Assembly: GCF_011386835.1 (NCBI RefSeq)
Contig: NC_088809.1
Location: 20,985,567 to 21,049,566, forward strand
Origin: Chrysemys picta bellii
Lineage: Eukaryota; Chordata; Testudines; Emydidae
Length of the DNA: 64,000 bases
Direction: 5' to 3'
Notes under the pieces: generated by a model
The model's database searches: none
Seen by the model: the letters and a program-made list of their open reading frames with translations, nothing else
What the model was told of the DNA's origin: nothing
Program-made: the position numbers and the translations under genes
Part shown: piece by piece, positions 20,381-31,264 of the stretch
How positions within the stretch are numbered: position 1 is the stretch's first letter
Layout: every line of letters starts with the position of its first letter

Positions 20381-21446
20381 TGTGACGTTATTGACATGAA
20401 CTGTGACCATATAGATCATTGTTGCAACCAAGGTCCTGTAGTGGCACCAAATCTTGTATAAAGGGGGTCAAATAAGGTGTCTAAGACAAGGTTATGGTTT
20501 GCTGGTTATGATTGTGCTGTCTGTATGCATGTCTCATTTTTGTAGTTGAAGTTATGAATATTGGCTATGTACTTGTATATCAACGTGTTTTGATTCCAAA
20601 TAGCCTCAGTGACGCATTTGGTCAGCTTCTTGAGAAGGGGCTAGTCTCAGTAAGTGCCCAATCAAGAAACACTTAGTTGATAATGAACTCCAATCCACAT
20701 CTGAGCTTTCCTGGGAACGTTCAAACTAACATGTAAACAATGGCGTCGGCCTGTAAAGAAGTGAGTCATGCATGGACATGTGACTTGCCCATGTGACTCC
20801 AGGCGCCATCTTGCTGCTGTGATCGTCCACAGGACTGCTGTATCTCCTCCATTTTGTCTTCAATCCTGCTTCTAACCTCTGGAGGGACTTTGCTGCAAAC
20901 TGAAGCTCTGAACAAAGGACTGAATGACCCATTCCAGCTGGGGATGTTCCCGAGACTTGATTTGAACCTGCAGCTTATTCCACCACTGCTACAAGCCTGA
21001 ACCAAAAACTTTGCCATTACTGTATGGAATTGATTCCATGTAACCACTTCTAGCTCTCATCTCTATCTTTTTCCTTTTATGAATAAACCTTTAGATTTCA
21101 GATTCTAAAGGATTGGCAACAGCATAAGATCTGATTTGTATATTGACCTGGGTCTGGGGCTTGGTCCTTTGGGATCAGGAGAACCTTTTTTCTTTTGCTG
21201 GGATAGTGGTTTTCATAACCATTCGTCCCCATAAGGAGTGGCAATGGTGGTGATACTGGGAATCTGGAGTGTCTAAGGGAATTGCTTGTGTGTCTTGTGG
21301 TTAGCCAGTGGGGTGAGACCAAAGTCCTCTCTGTTTGGCTGGTTTGGTGCCTTAATAGTAAAGGAAGTCCAGCCTTGCCTAGCTTTAAGCAATTTGTCCT
21401 GAATTGACACTCTCAGAAGTGTCCCACCAAAGCCAGCATCGTTACA
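20381..21446 (+). mobile_element. Solo LTR, 1066 bp, inserted in a SINE
   Basis: Starts TGTGACGTTATTGACATG and ends GCCAGCATCGTTACA. The 5-bp flanks are GACAC (20376-20380) and GATAC (21447-21451), one mismatch. AATAAA is at about 21081. No internal viral genes. It shares a long segment (for example GAGTCATGCATGGACATGTG, then ACTTGCCCA) with the LTR at 27605-28819, so they are one diverged family. Confidence 0.9.
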
Positions 21447-21520
21447 GATACGTTAAAGACTGAGGCTCTCAGACACGAATGAGTATTGGGGGCCATATAA
21501 ATACCTAAGATAGGTAGCAG
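21447..21520 (+). repeat. MIR/CORE-type SINE, 3' part
   Basis: GATACGTTAAAGACTGAGGC, GAGTATTGGGGGCCATATAA and ATACCTAAGATAGGTAG complete the SINE begun at 20213. Confidence 0.8.
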
Positions 21521-21809
21521 CGGGGTTGAAGTGGCATTGCTCGGGTGGAGATTAACTCCAGGCTAAGAATTAGGGTTCATGTAATAGCATTAAAGGTGCA
21601 AGTGCTTTTTGCCATCTCACAAGATCTGCTGTTCTATCTACTCACATGCGAGTGCCTCCAAACAGCAGTGAATTCACCCTCCCAATCTTCTACTCCACCA
21701 CCTGCCCTTGGTGTGAAGCACTCTTGTGCTGGCTGGGGATCCCTGACCCCACCAGCCTCTGGCTTCACAAGCACCACTAGCCAGTCCTCTGCAGGCCCCA
21801 CTCTCTGTA

Positions 21810-22256
21810 CAGGTTAGTGATAGGCACAACCGACCCCTGAGCCCTCCAAACATCCCGGTGGAGCACCCAGCCCTGATCCACTGAACATGCACAGAAGAAC
21901 TCTTGCATCTGTTCTTCCCAAAGGACCAATACACACCAGCTTGTAAGCGTCAACTCAGGACCAGCACTTTGTTTAACAACACAGCACTGAGATATATTTA
22001 GAGTGAAAACAAGAACAAGTTTGCTATCAAAGAACAGAGATTCCCATGATAGTGACTTAAAATATTAGAAACAAATGGTTACGTATAAAACAAACTCATC
22101 ACCCACTTTCTAGAGACTAAACGTAACTCACAGGCATTCCCCAATCTCCCTCAAGATCGCTCACCCAAGTTCTTGCCCTAGCATTTTCACCCAGTTTGGC
22201 TGAGAGCCCTTTTCAATAAGATCAAACTCACTGGCGGCTTGTCCTCACAGACTGAA
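21810..22256 (-). repeat. LTR-like repeat, part 1 (family uncertain)
   Basis: Text such as GTTTAACAACACAGCACTGAGATATATTTAG, GAAAACAAGAACAAG and AACTCATCACCCACTTTCTAG resembles sequence I know from dispersed turtle LTR elements, and loosely resembles 50357-51492. It is split by the solo LTR at 22257 and seems to continue at 22741. Ends are not defined. Confidence 0.45.
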
Positions 22257-22735
22257 TGTCAGGATCCTAAACAGAAGTAGGCAGGATCAGAGGTAGAAGA
22301 CAGGAGCCAGGAACCAAAGCCCAGGGTCAGAGTCAAGCTGAGGGTCGAAGCCAAGCCAAGGGTCAGAGACGGAGTCAGGAATTGGGCCGAGGGTCAATAC
22401 CAGGTATCGGGGACAGTGATGGGTTCCGGGGGTCGAGCAGGAGTCAGGATCCAAGTCAGAACCAAGGTTAATACCAGGAGTTCGGAGACAGAAAAGCAGA
22501 GCAGGGCTAGCCAGGGACCCCCAGGGTTGCCGGGATATTTCCTGGTACACCCCATGAGTATATATAGAGATCAAGGAGCCAATCAGGGATTGCTCAGACA
22601 GGCACCCATCAGTTAGAAGGCCTGGTGTGCGCCCTCTACAGATCATGGGTTGCACAAGGCAGCTGGTTACAGCTGTTGCTGGGAGGCCATGTGGGGAAGT
22701 TGGTTGCCCTGTAGCCCCAGGTTCAAGTCCTGACA
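22257..22735 (+). mobile_element. Solo LTR, 479 bp, perfect 5-bp duplication
   Basis: Begins TGTCAGGATCC and ends AGTCCTGACA, giving an 8-bp perfect terminal inverted repeat TGTCAGGA/TCCTGACA. CTGAA is repeated at 22252-22256 and 22736-22740. The interior holds a degenerate GGGTCAGAGTCAAGC-like tandem stretch (about 22320-22420) and a TATA-like GAGTATATATAGAG near 22557. No coding remnant. Confidence 0.93.
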
Positions 22736-22740
22736 CTGAA

Positions 22741-23080
22741 GAAATAAGTTGGAGTTCATCCATACCCCAGATATAGCACCAACAGTTCTTTGTCTATCGC
22801 CTGCTTCTTCCTGTTAATTTCCTTTCTCTGACAACGTCTCAATCCTTCATTAGCATTCGGCTCAGACATGTGAGTGGATGCCCATTGTGCACCGGCCAAT
22901 ACTTCATTTACATGTGAACAGACCGATAGATCAACACTTCTTGACTGAAAGAAAACCTGCTTCTGACCTTTGCTCATGACCAGTCCCTAGACACATACTT
23001 TTCAGTGTCTGTACATAACTCCTTACCCAACATCCACCCATGTGTTTCGCAGTGATATCGATGACTAGTGTGACACAGGC
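22741..23080 (-). repeat. LTR-like repeat, part 2
   Basis: Probable continuation of 21810-22256 beyond the solo LTR: TTCTTTGTCTATCGCCTGC, CTTCATTTACATGTGAACAG and CTTTGCTCATGACCAGTCCC. Assignment rests on style and on the clean duplication that separates the parts. Confidence 0.4.
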
Positions 23081-23214
23081 TTTCATTAGAGACCTCACAG
23101 GGCACTCTTTGGTGAACTAGGACGTACACGTCAGACCCAGGAGATCCCTAGGCAGCCCTTCTGTGCCCTTTGGCATGAAGAAGTTCCTGGCTCACAGAGC
23201 AGAGACGGGCTGGT

Positions 23215-23330
23215 TCCCCCCACATTACAGATGGGGTAGTGAGGCACATCTGAGATTAAGTGATGTGATCAGAGTCACACAGGGAGTTGAAACTAGTTCT
23301 CCTGGGTCCCAATCCAGTGGCTTAGCCTCA
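23215..23330 (-). repeat. MIR/CORE-type SINE fragment
   Basis: The plus strand reads ACATTACAGATGGGGTAGTGAGG, GATTAAGTGATGTGATCAGAG, TCACACAGGGAGTTGAAACTAG and CTCCTGGGTCCCAATCCAGTG in reversed MIR order. Confidence 0.75.
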
Positions 23331-23767
23331 AGTCCAGCCTCGATTCCCCTGGCTGCATCAGAACCAGAAAACAGGCCCCTTTCCAGTCTGGCTCCAGAGA
23401 CAGGTTCAAAGCTTGAGGCTGAAGCCTGGAAGATCCCAGCTTGGCTCTCAACCCCCAGGGTGCTGACAATTGGCAAAAAGCCACATCATCTCCTTGCGTG
23501 CTCACCACATCAGATGCGGAGTCCCCAAAAGGCAAAGTCCCGGAGCCCACAATCGCACTTTTGCAGAGCAAACCCCCATCCACAAGGCGCTTTCTCCTGC
23601 AGATGCTCCGCCGGCAATTTTCAAACTCTTGTAACGTTGCGAAACCAAACCCGCCCATCTTCCAACCAAGCCGAGGCACCAATCCGCAGTGAAGATTAGG
23701 AACCCGATCCTCTCTTAGAATCATTGAAAAGGCTCCTGTTGACTTCTCTCGACTTTGGCTGGGTCCC

Positions 23768-23850
23768 TGTGGGTATGTCTACGCTGCAATCAGAGTGGAG
23801 ACTGCAGCTATGTAGACAAACCTAGGCTAGCTTTGGTCTAGCTGGCCCCA
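23768..23850 (+). repeat. Fragment of a GGGTA(C/T)GTCTACAC MITE
   Basis: TGGGTATGTCTACGCTGC and GCTATGTAGACAAACCTAGGC match the terminal text of turtle MITEs also seen at 39177-39260, 43884 and 47705. The other end is not found. Confidence 0.55.
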
Positions 23851-23919
23851 ATGGCTATAGCAGGGAAGCCACGCCGTCACGGCTCCAGGCTGGGGCGGTG
23901 GGTGAGGGCTCCAGATGGC

Positions 23920-24405
23920 GGTGCGGGATCTGGGGTGGGGCTGGGGCTGAGGGGTTTAGGGTGCAGGAGGGTGCTCTGGGCTGGGACTGCAGGGTTCATA
24001 GGGCGGGTGGGGTATCAGGGCTGGGGCAGGGGGTTGGGGCATGGGAGGGGGTCAGGGGTGCAGGCTCCAGGTGGCATTCACCTCAAGGAGCTCCTGAAAG
24101 CAGCAGCATGTCCCCCCTCCTGCTCCTACGCGGAGGCACGGCCAAGCAGCTCTGCACGCTGCCCTGTCCGCAGGTGCCGACCCCACAACTCCCATTGGCC
24201 GAACTGCAGAGCCAGCGCTTGGGATGGGGGCAGCGGGCGGAGCCCCACAGCTGCCCTTACGCGTAGGAGCCAGAGGGGGGACATGCCACAGCTCGCATGG
24301 AGCGGGGAAAGCCCCCGACCCTATTCCCCAGCAGGAGCTCAAGGGCCGGATTAAAAGGTCTGATGGGCTGGATGGGACCCACGGGCCATAGTTTGCCCAC
24401 TACTG
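23920..24405 (+). repeat. G-rich block and probable hAT-type element 3' end
   Basis: At 23920-24070 there are many GGG and GGGG runs with short loops, a strong G-quadruplex candidate. The block ends in GGGCCGGATTAAAAGGTCTG...CATAGTTTGCCCACTACTG, which matches the 3' terminus of a dispersed hAT-type turtle element. I could not find the matching 5' end or duplication. Confidence 0.5.
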
Positions 24406-24654
24406 CCTATGTGAAAGCCAAAGTTGGCAGTTGGCTCTTTCTCCTTCAGCAATATTGTAAACCACCTGGTGAGACTTTTGTCCCTAGAGATGAGCTCAAT
24501 GCACATGTGGAATTTATATTTCAGGATCTGGGAGGATTTGAGCTGGTTTGGAATTTTGGGGTTGAACTGTTTTTTGTTGGAAAATGCCAATTGATTTTAA
24601 TGGTTTCTCAGCCCAGGAACTTCTGGGACGGGGGGAGAAGAGAGAGGATGAGAC

Positions 24655-24800
24655 CCGTGCCAACAATCCAGTGACTGGGGCATTCACCTGGGAAGCGGGT
24701 GACCCAGGTCAAGCCTCTGCTTCCCATCAGGCAGAGGGAGGACTGGAACCAACATACGTCCTAGAGGAGTGCCCTAACCACTAGGCTAGCCAGTGTCTCA
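24655..24800 (-). repeat. tRNA-derived SINE head
   Basis: On the minus strand, TGGCTAGCCTAGTGGTTAGG (A box) and TGGTTCCAGTCCTCCC (B box) give a Pol III promoter-like head; a T12-13 run follows on the plus strand at 24809. The tail is not recognisable. Confidence 0.7.
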
Positions 24801-24821
24801 CTAAGATTTTTTTTTTTTTTT

Positions 24822-27604
24822 GGTGAAACATTTTCACAGAATCTGCTCCTTATTCTGCAGCATGAAACCAAACTCCGCAACCTCTCCGGTTTTCATGAAA
24901 GGAAATTCTCATGTTCCAGCCAGTCCTTGTTAACACACTGGACATTTTGGCTGGGCACATTAAGGAAAGGGGGCGCGTCTGGATACCAGCCTGGGTTTGG
25001 ATTTCAACCAGCCCCAAACCATGCCAAGGCACTGGGCAGTGGGGCCAGATCTTTTGCTCTAATATGACAAAACCACAGGGGCACAGGTGGGTCCCAAATA
25101 ACCGCACTTACTAAACGCACACACACACGTGAAAGACTGAGCTATGTACCTGGTGCTGCTCCAGCCTCCGACCTGAAACCTAACTATAAACTATAAATCC
25201 AAACTACTGAAATCCACAGTGAGTGCCGCTAGAGGGCTCACGACCTATTTAAAGAGGTACTCCCCTATTCCTCTAACGTGCAATTGGTCAGACTGCCTCA
25301 AGTCACACACGCCGCCACCCCTTGGGGATTTTGCTCAGTCTCCGAGGCCAAACACGGAGCATTTCAGCTTTGAGAGGGGCTATCTGGGAGAGAGACACAC
25401 ACTCAGGGGTGGGGATGGAAAGTGTTTTATAACCTCCTCAACCCCGGCACACGCTGCCAGAGAGACAGGTGGCTGGGCACACGCGCATGGCACCGCATGA
25501 AGTGTGAGCTGCACCCACGTGCCCCTTCCTGCCCCCCAGACGCACCCATCATCTGCCTCCCACTTTCTAAAGGAGCATTGAAGAAAGATGCAGGGACCGG
25601 CGGGGCCCTTCTCTGGTGGGCGGGGCCCCTCTCTGGCGGGCATGGCCAGCGGATGCACGAGGCGGAATTCTAAGCAGACAGATCCATCTCAACTCTGCAG
25701 CAAACTGGAGTACAGGATTAAATGTTTTCCCTCCCTTTTAGCATGCCTTATGCCTTATTTATGACACCCACGGAGGAGAGGGAGCCAGCTTGAGGCAGAG
25801 GAACGTGGGGAGAATAACGCAGAGACTAAGTGAGGAACAGAAGAATTATGCAAGAGACTAACTCGCCGACGCAAAGCAGAACGGGACAGGAGTGGGGCCG
25901 GAAGTGGGGAGAGCAGGGGAGAGCACAGGAGCCAAGCTAGGGATAGAGGATTGGGGTCCAGCATGGGGTGGGAGTGAGGCCAGGGGACGAAGGAGCATAC
26001 AATGGCCCAGAGCGAGAGTTGGACAAGAGGTGATGGATCACGGAGCACCCATGGAAATCTGGGATGGGCAAAGTCCAGGAAGCACAGGGGGGAAAGGAGC
26101 AAAAGTGGAAGAGAAGCAAGCAGTGGCATCAGATAAGCTGGGTGGGAGTGGAATGGAAGCCCCCAGACTCAGCAAAGAAACCAACCGGTTAGGGAGACTG
26201 AACCCCCATGCCACCCCCTGGCCTGGCAGGGAAAGTAAAAGGGCAGAGAGCCTCCTCCCCCAGGGGCAGCCAACCTCAGGCCTTTCACCAGCACTAAACC
26301 TTCACTGTTCTTTTTTGTGGGGGTTACACCAGAGTTTACAACTACATGCAAATGAGTTTCTCCTGTGCAAATGAGTTGCACCTAATGCGAATTAGCTCCT
26401 TTGCTCAGTGGCATCAAATGGCACTCCCGGAGCTGCCCAAAGCCCGGCAGCTCCACACCCAGGGGCGAGCAGCGGGGAGAGGCTCTGGGGTGCACGGGGT
26501 GGGGGCTGCGGTGGTTCTTCTGCCTCAGGCAGAAGGGGATGTGATGCTGGCTTTGCATTGTGTCTGGCACTTCCAGAGGCCTTCTCCTTCACCCGGTGTA
26601 TCCCTGGAAACCCCCGGGCCAGAGAAATAGCCAGAGAGGAGTTCCTCCCCCTCCTCCCCGCCCCACACACACACACTTCTCTGAGGTCTGAGGGCTTCCT
26701 TTTTGGATCCATGAATTCATGGCCAGCATCATTACAGCCTACCCCAGGGCTAAGCGAGGCCTTCAACCTCCAATTACCCTTTCAGCCAGCAAGGAGTTCG
26801 AAACCCCCCCCTACAAACAACACGAAGGTCAGGGCTGAAAGTGGACCTGGCCACACAGATTGAAGATCTCAGGGGTGGGTTTGGGCAGCTCAGTCACTGC
26901 TGAGCGGGGCAGGGGGCTTGTTTGGTGGGAGCTTAATGTCACCCTCTAGTGTCTGGCCCCACACAAAGAGGCTAAGGATCTCCATGGGGAACCGACCTCT
27001 GGGCTGAACCTGGCCAGTACCACTCCGTGTGTAGGAAATGGGGTCTGGGTGGTCCCTGGAGAGAACACCCACCCCAAAGCTAATTCAACCAGGCAGCACG
27101 CCTGGCTCCAAACACAGGCTGGGCCTGGGATCTGGCTGCGAAGCCCCCTCATAAATGGTCATTGGGGGAGGATGGAGAGGACGGGAGCTGGTGGCCATCA
27201 GACACCAATAGGCCATGGGATGGGGCCTACAGAAATCCAAACTACTGAAATCCAATCCAAACACGGGATCCAGCTCCCCACTCCAAACTCATGGAGATCA
27301 GCGAGGGCAGGGACGATGGAGCAGGTGGGGGAGGGGCTAGTCTCTCTTTCACGCTCGCCCTGGGGGCACAGCTGGCAGCGAGTTGAAGTGGCAGGGTGAA
27401 GAGTGATGTCTCAGGAGCATTGGAACGCTGGGGAACGCCGAGAAGAGCAGGATTGAATGGTTATTTCCAGACGTCTTGTGCCAGCTGCAGAAGGGACATG
27501 TCAGGGCCGTTAGCTTATTTCAGAATGGGCGGGGGGGGCTAAGTGGCGAATCCGTGATGCTCCGAGCAGTGAGGGGTCCAGTGCAGACTCCACGGTTCTA
27601 TTCC
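24822..27604. other. Mostly unique sequence, no gene seen
   Basis: Contains a 22-bp perfect direct repeat (25195-25216 and 27233-27254), a CTCF-like word CCGCTAGAGGGCTC (25226-25239), a small GGCGGGGCCC(C/T)TCTCTGG tandem (25597-25640), and two GCAAATGAGTT words 19 bp apart (26347-26376), one within an octamer ATGCAAAT. Frames of 100-160 codons here have no recognisable domain. Confidence 0.4.
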
Positions 27605-28819
27605 TGTGATGTTACACTCCATATTCTTTATGAAAATATGCCCATGATATGGATATGACATAGCTGAGATGGACTTCATGCAAGATGGCTCATGTCAGAT
27701 ATCACTGGAACGGTTACGATCTACTGAATGCGATTATCCAGTTTGTATGTGTGACGGTACCTCCCGTAAGGTTTTAGGGAACTATGACATAACTGGAATA
27801 TGTTTTGTGCTGCCTGTGCCATGTCACGTATCTCTGTAAGGGTTATGGTCTACTATATCTATTCATCCTATTTGTACACGTATATCATTTTGTACTTGAG
27901 GTTAAGAATATGGGCTGTATGCTTACTTGATTTTTAAGTAAGCTCTGTGAGGCATTTGGACAGCTTCTTTAGGAAGGAATTCACAAGGTTAAGTACCCGA
28001 TCAGAAAGCACTTGGGGAACAATGCATCGTGGAATGCTCCGATCCACATAAGAAGTCTTCCAGGAGACATTCAAGATACCATGTGGACAATGGCTTCTGC
28101 CTGTAAAGACTATGAGTCATGCATGGACATGTGACTTGCCCAGGTGACTCCAGAACTCCATCTTGGAGCTGGACTTTGCATAGGAGAGAGGAGGGGGTCT
28201 CCACTCACAAGAGAAAAATCTATTTAAACCCCTGGGAGACCCCCTCCATTTTGTCTTCAGCTGGCTAAAGAGGGAGCCTCTCCACCCCCCAGGATACTTG
28301 AAAGAAACTGGAACAAAGGGCAGTGACTGCAAGGGGTGTGAGGGATTGCTTGACCCAGGTTAAAAGGAGATTAGCCTGTAAAATGGAGCATTCTGGAACT
28401 AGTGAGGATCTTATCTGTATTCAGTTTGATTAGACATAGATTTGCGCATTTTATTTTAGTTTGCTTGGTGAGTTACTTTGTTCTGTCTGTTACTACTTGG
28501 AACCACTTCAATCCTACTTTCTGTATTTAATAAAATCACTTTTTCCTTATTAATTAACCCAGAGTATGCATTAATACCTGGGGGGGGGGGGGGAGAGCAA
28601 ACAGCTGTGCATATTTCTCTATCCGTGTTATAGAGGGCGAACAATTTATGAGTTTATTGATTTATTTGGGTTTAGACCCCATTGGGAGTTGGGCATCTGA
28701 GTGCTAAAGACAAGCACACGTCTGTGAGCTGCTTTCAGGTAAACCTGCAGCTTTGGGGCAAGTAATTCAGACCCAGGGTGTCAGTGCAAAACTCCCCGGG
28801 GCTGCATCAGGGCTTGACA
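27605..28819 (+). mobile_element. Solo LTR, 1215 bp, same family as 20381-21446
   Basis: Starts TGTGATGTTACACTCC and ends CAGGGCTTGACA. Flanks are ATTCC (27600-27604) and GTTCC (28820-28824), one mismatch. It shares with the 20.4-kb LTR a block of over 60 bp around GCCTGTAAAG...GAGTCATGCATGGACATGTG. AATAAA lies near 28529 and a 14-G run at 28580-28593. No internal genes. Confidence 0.88.
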
Positions 28820-28839
28820 GTTCCCTTGGCCGAGACGAG

Positions 28840-29040
28840 ACGTGGCCCATTTGCTTGGTTTAGCCAATTCCGTTGGTGTTCCTCTCCTGCTAATGTTCCT
28901 GGCAGCAGGACCAGCAGCTTTGATTAATGCTGCTCGCCTTAGGCAGCTTTATTTAATTTGGGGATTTCAGTTGGGTAGCTGAGTGGCTGGCTGCTCGTTA
29001 CACGGGGCCAGGAGCTCGTTAAATCATTACCAGAACACTG
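28840..29040. promoter_or_regulatory. Candidate conserved noncoding element
   Basis: Unique block with a TCF/LEF-type word in AGCTTTGATTAATGCTGC, plus CAGCTTTATTTAATTTGG and GTTAAATCATTACC. It lies between an LTR and a motif-repeat block. Conservation is inferred. Confidence 0.28.
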
Positions 29041-29064
29041 CCTGGCAGGAGAGCGCGCCGGATC

Positions 29065-29318
29065 GCTGAGCCCCCCTGGAACTGGACTGCGGAGGTGGCA
29101 TCGTGGAGCTGGAGACCTGGCCTGGATTTCTCAGCCCACCTGGAATGGACTCTTGGTTCCTGGGACGGACTCTTTCTGCTCTAACACCTTTGGAACGGAC
29201 TCTGAGCCTAGCCCCTTGGTCAAGAAGCAACTGGGCTGGGAGTTCTGGGCCCATAGGAATGGACTTTGGGGATAGCTTCTGGGATGAGAAGATCCTGAAC
29301 TGGATTTCTCTGCCCACA
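29065..29318 (+). repeat. GGAAnGGACTCTGG motif block, split by CR1
   Basis: The word GGAACTGGACT / GGAATGGACTCTTGG / GGGACGGACTCT / GGAACGGACTCTG / GGAATGGACTTTGG recurs five times here, and GGAATGGACTGTGG recurs at 29760 beyond the CR1. TGGATTTCTCAGCCCACC and TGGATTTCTCTGCCCACA are a further internal duplicate. It looks like a degenerate minisatellite or an unknown LTR interior. Confidence 0.55.
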
Positions 29319-29752
29319 GAATCATAGAATCATAGAATCATAGAATATCAGAGTCGGAAGGGACCTCAAGAGGTCATCTAGTCCAACCCCCTGCTCAAAG
29401 CAGGACCAATTCCCAGCTAAATCATCCCAGCCAGGGCTTTGTCAAGCCAGGCCTTAAAAACCTCCAAGGAAGGAGACTCCACCACCTCCCTAGGTAACAC
29501 ATTCCAGTGTTTCACCACCCTCCTAGTGAAAGTTTTTCCTGATATCCAACCTGGACCTCCCCCACTGCAACTTGAGACCATTGCTCCTTGTTCTATCATC
29601 TGCCACCACTGAGAACAGCCGAGCTCCATCCTCTTTGGAACCCCCCTTCAGGTAGTTGAAGGCTGCTATCAAATCCCCCCTCATTCTTCTCTTCTGGAGA
29701 CTAAACAATCCCAGTTCCCTCAGCCTCTCCTCATAAGTCATGTGCTCCAGAC
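29319..29752 (-). mobile_element. CR1 LINE 3' end, with octamer array
   Basis: The plus strand begins with three octamer units (GAATCATA) and continues into GGACCTCAAGAGGTCATC and the antisense of the CR1 ORF end. The minus strand encodes [19 protein letters not shown] and [23 protein letters not shown] occurs on both sides (29313-29317 and 29753-29757), a possible target duplication. It is 5'-truncated to about 430 bp but little diverged. Confidence 0.95.
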
Positions 29753-30055
29753 CCCACGTGGAATGGACTGTGGGTGCAACTTTCAGGTGCACTTTTTCAT
29801 CCCACGTATTCTAGGTCTTTGCTCTGCCAGACCTGCTGTTATCTCCTTCACTGTCACCACTACGAGCCGGAACATCAGCTGTTGTACAGGGGAATAGTTC
29901 CACAATGGAGTCACATTCATTTATACCAGCCGAGGATCTGGCCCTAAATTGTGTAGGAAAATGACCTAAGCCCCCAGAAAAAAAATAGTTTTGTTCCAGG
30001 CCAGTTCGCAGCTCGTGAATTTAGGGTTTGGGGTTAACAGAATTTTGCATCCAAA
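29753..30055. other. Unique sequence, no gene seen
   Basis: Begins with the last unit of the GGAATGGACT block, then ordinary unique sequence. Confidence 0.4.
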
Positions 30056-30215
30056 CATAAGAAGATAAGAACGGCCATACAGGGTCAGACCAAAGGTCCA
30101 TCTAGCCCGGTGCCCTGTCTGCTGACAATGGCCAATGCCAGGTGCCCCAGAGGGAATGAACAGAGCAGGCAATCATCAAGTGATTGTTTCCCATTCCCAG
30201 TTTCTGCCAAACATG
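30056..30215 (-). mobile_element. CR1 3'-end fragment, TTATGTTC lineage
   Basis: The plus strand has ACATAAGAAGATAAGAACGGCC, GGTCAGACCAAAGGTCC and CAGGTGCCCCAGAGGG, as at 2277. About 160 bp. Confidence 0.9.
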
Positions 30216-31089
30216 GCATCTGTGAATCCTCATACACTTCACTGCAAAAGAAATAATATAATCTTTCTCCCCACCATGCTGAGATTTCAAAAACATGGAA
30301 GTTTTACCTCAAAAACAGGCCTGTGTTTGCGTGAACTCTTTTTACAAGTGTGTTGATTTGCCTGTATGGGGATGGGTCTGGTGGTGGCACTGGCCCATAC
30401 CAGTGTATGTGTGTGTTGATGTTTGGACATATTTGTGCCAGGTGGGTCTGCTCTGTGCTGCCGTCACTCCTTGCCTCAGACCGCCAGTCGTAGCTGTAAG
30501 CTTGGCACCAATCTATACCCAGCCCAATAAAAACAACAAACTCAAACTTTGGCAGTCTGCACCTTGAAACAAACCAACCAACCAAAACTCCAAGGCAAAC
30601 GCCCATCTGCAGCGCTTGAGGGCAAGGCCCTGACCTGGGCTACCACCGAGAAGCTCCACCTCTCTCCCAATCTCACCCTGCACTGCCCCCTGAGAAGGAG
30701 CAGGCAGGCGTTCTTAACTGGCCTGCTGGTTCTTGATTGGCCAGCATTTCCGCCTGGCCCTTCTAGGCCTCTGGAGGATTGTCTTGTTGATAATGTGGTT
30801 TGAGTGGATTTTCTTTGAGCAGGGGGCAGCAGGGTGCGGATCAGGGAGCAGAGAGGCCTGGCAGACCCCGTCACAATATTACACACACACACACACGCGC
30901 GCGCACACACACACCTACATTAAAACAACATTATTAAGGTTGCAAAGTCAAGCACTGAAAAGTTAGGAAATGCCAGATTTAAGGTTGCCTGGACAACCTT
31001 AATTCAGCCCCTTCGTGCGTATGCATTCTGATACAGTCCTTAACGACATGAACACATGCTGCTGTGTCCACAGGACCCTGCCTCGGTCA
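30216..31089. other. Unique sequence with an (AC)n run
   Basis: An AC-rich run lies at 30881-30916, with an internal CGCGCGC. The frame at 30549-30803 has no recognisable domain. No gene seen. Confidence 0.45.
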
Positions 31090-31210
31090 GTGCCCAGGAT
31101 GGTCGGCAGTCTCTTAATGATCAGCTATTTAATATTTTCTTTTATCCTCATTGTTCCCTGTGTGGCCCCAGGCCTTATTTACTGCACCCTAATCAAACCC
31201 TGCTGTGAAG
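31090..31210. promoter_or_regulatory. Candidate conserved noncoding element
   Basis: Unique, AT-richer: CTCTTAATGATCAGCTATTTAA, ATTTTCTTTTATCCTCATTG and CACCCTAATCAAACCC. No repeat match. Its 80-codon open frame has no recognisable features. Confidence 0.22.
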
Positions 31211-31264
31211 ACAGGCTTGTAAATCTCCTGTCGGGCTTTCCTACGGTGCTCGTCTGAGTAACTG

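Noticed and set aside
20381..28819. A single complete provirus bounded by the two related LTRs
   Set aside because: Each LTR has its own flanking duplication, the LTRs differ strongly in length and sequence, and no gag/pol/env remnant was seen between them.
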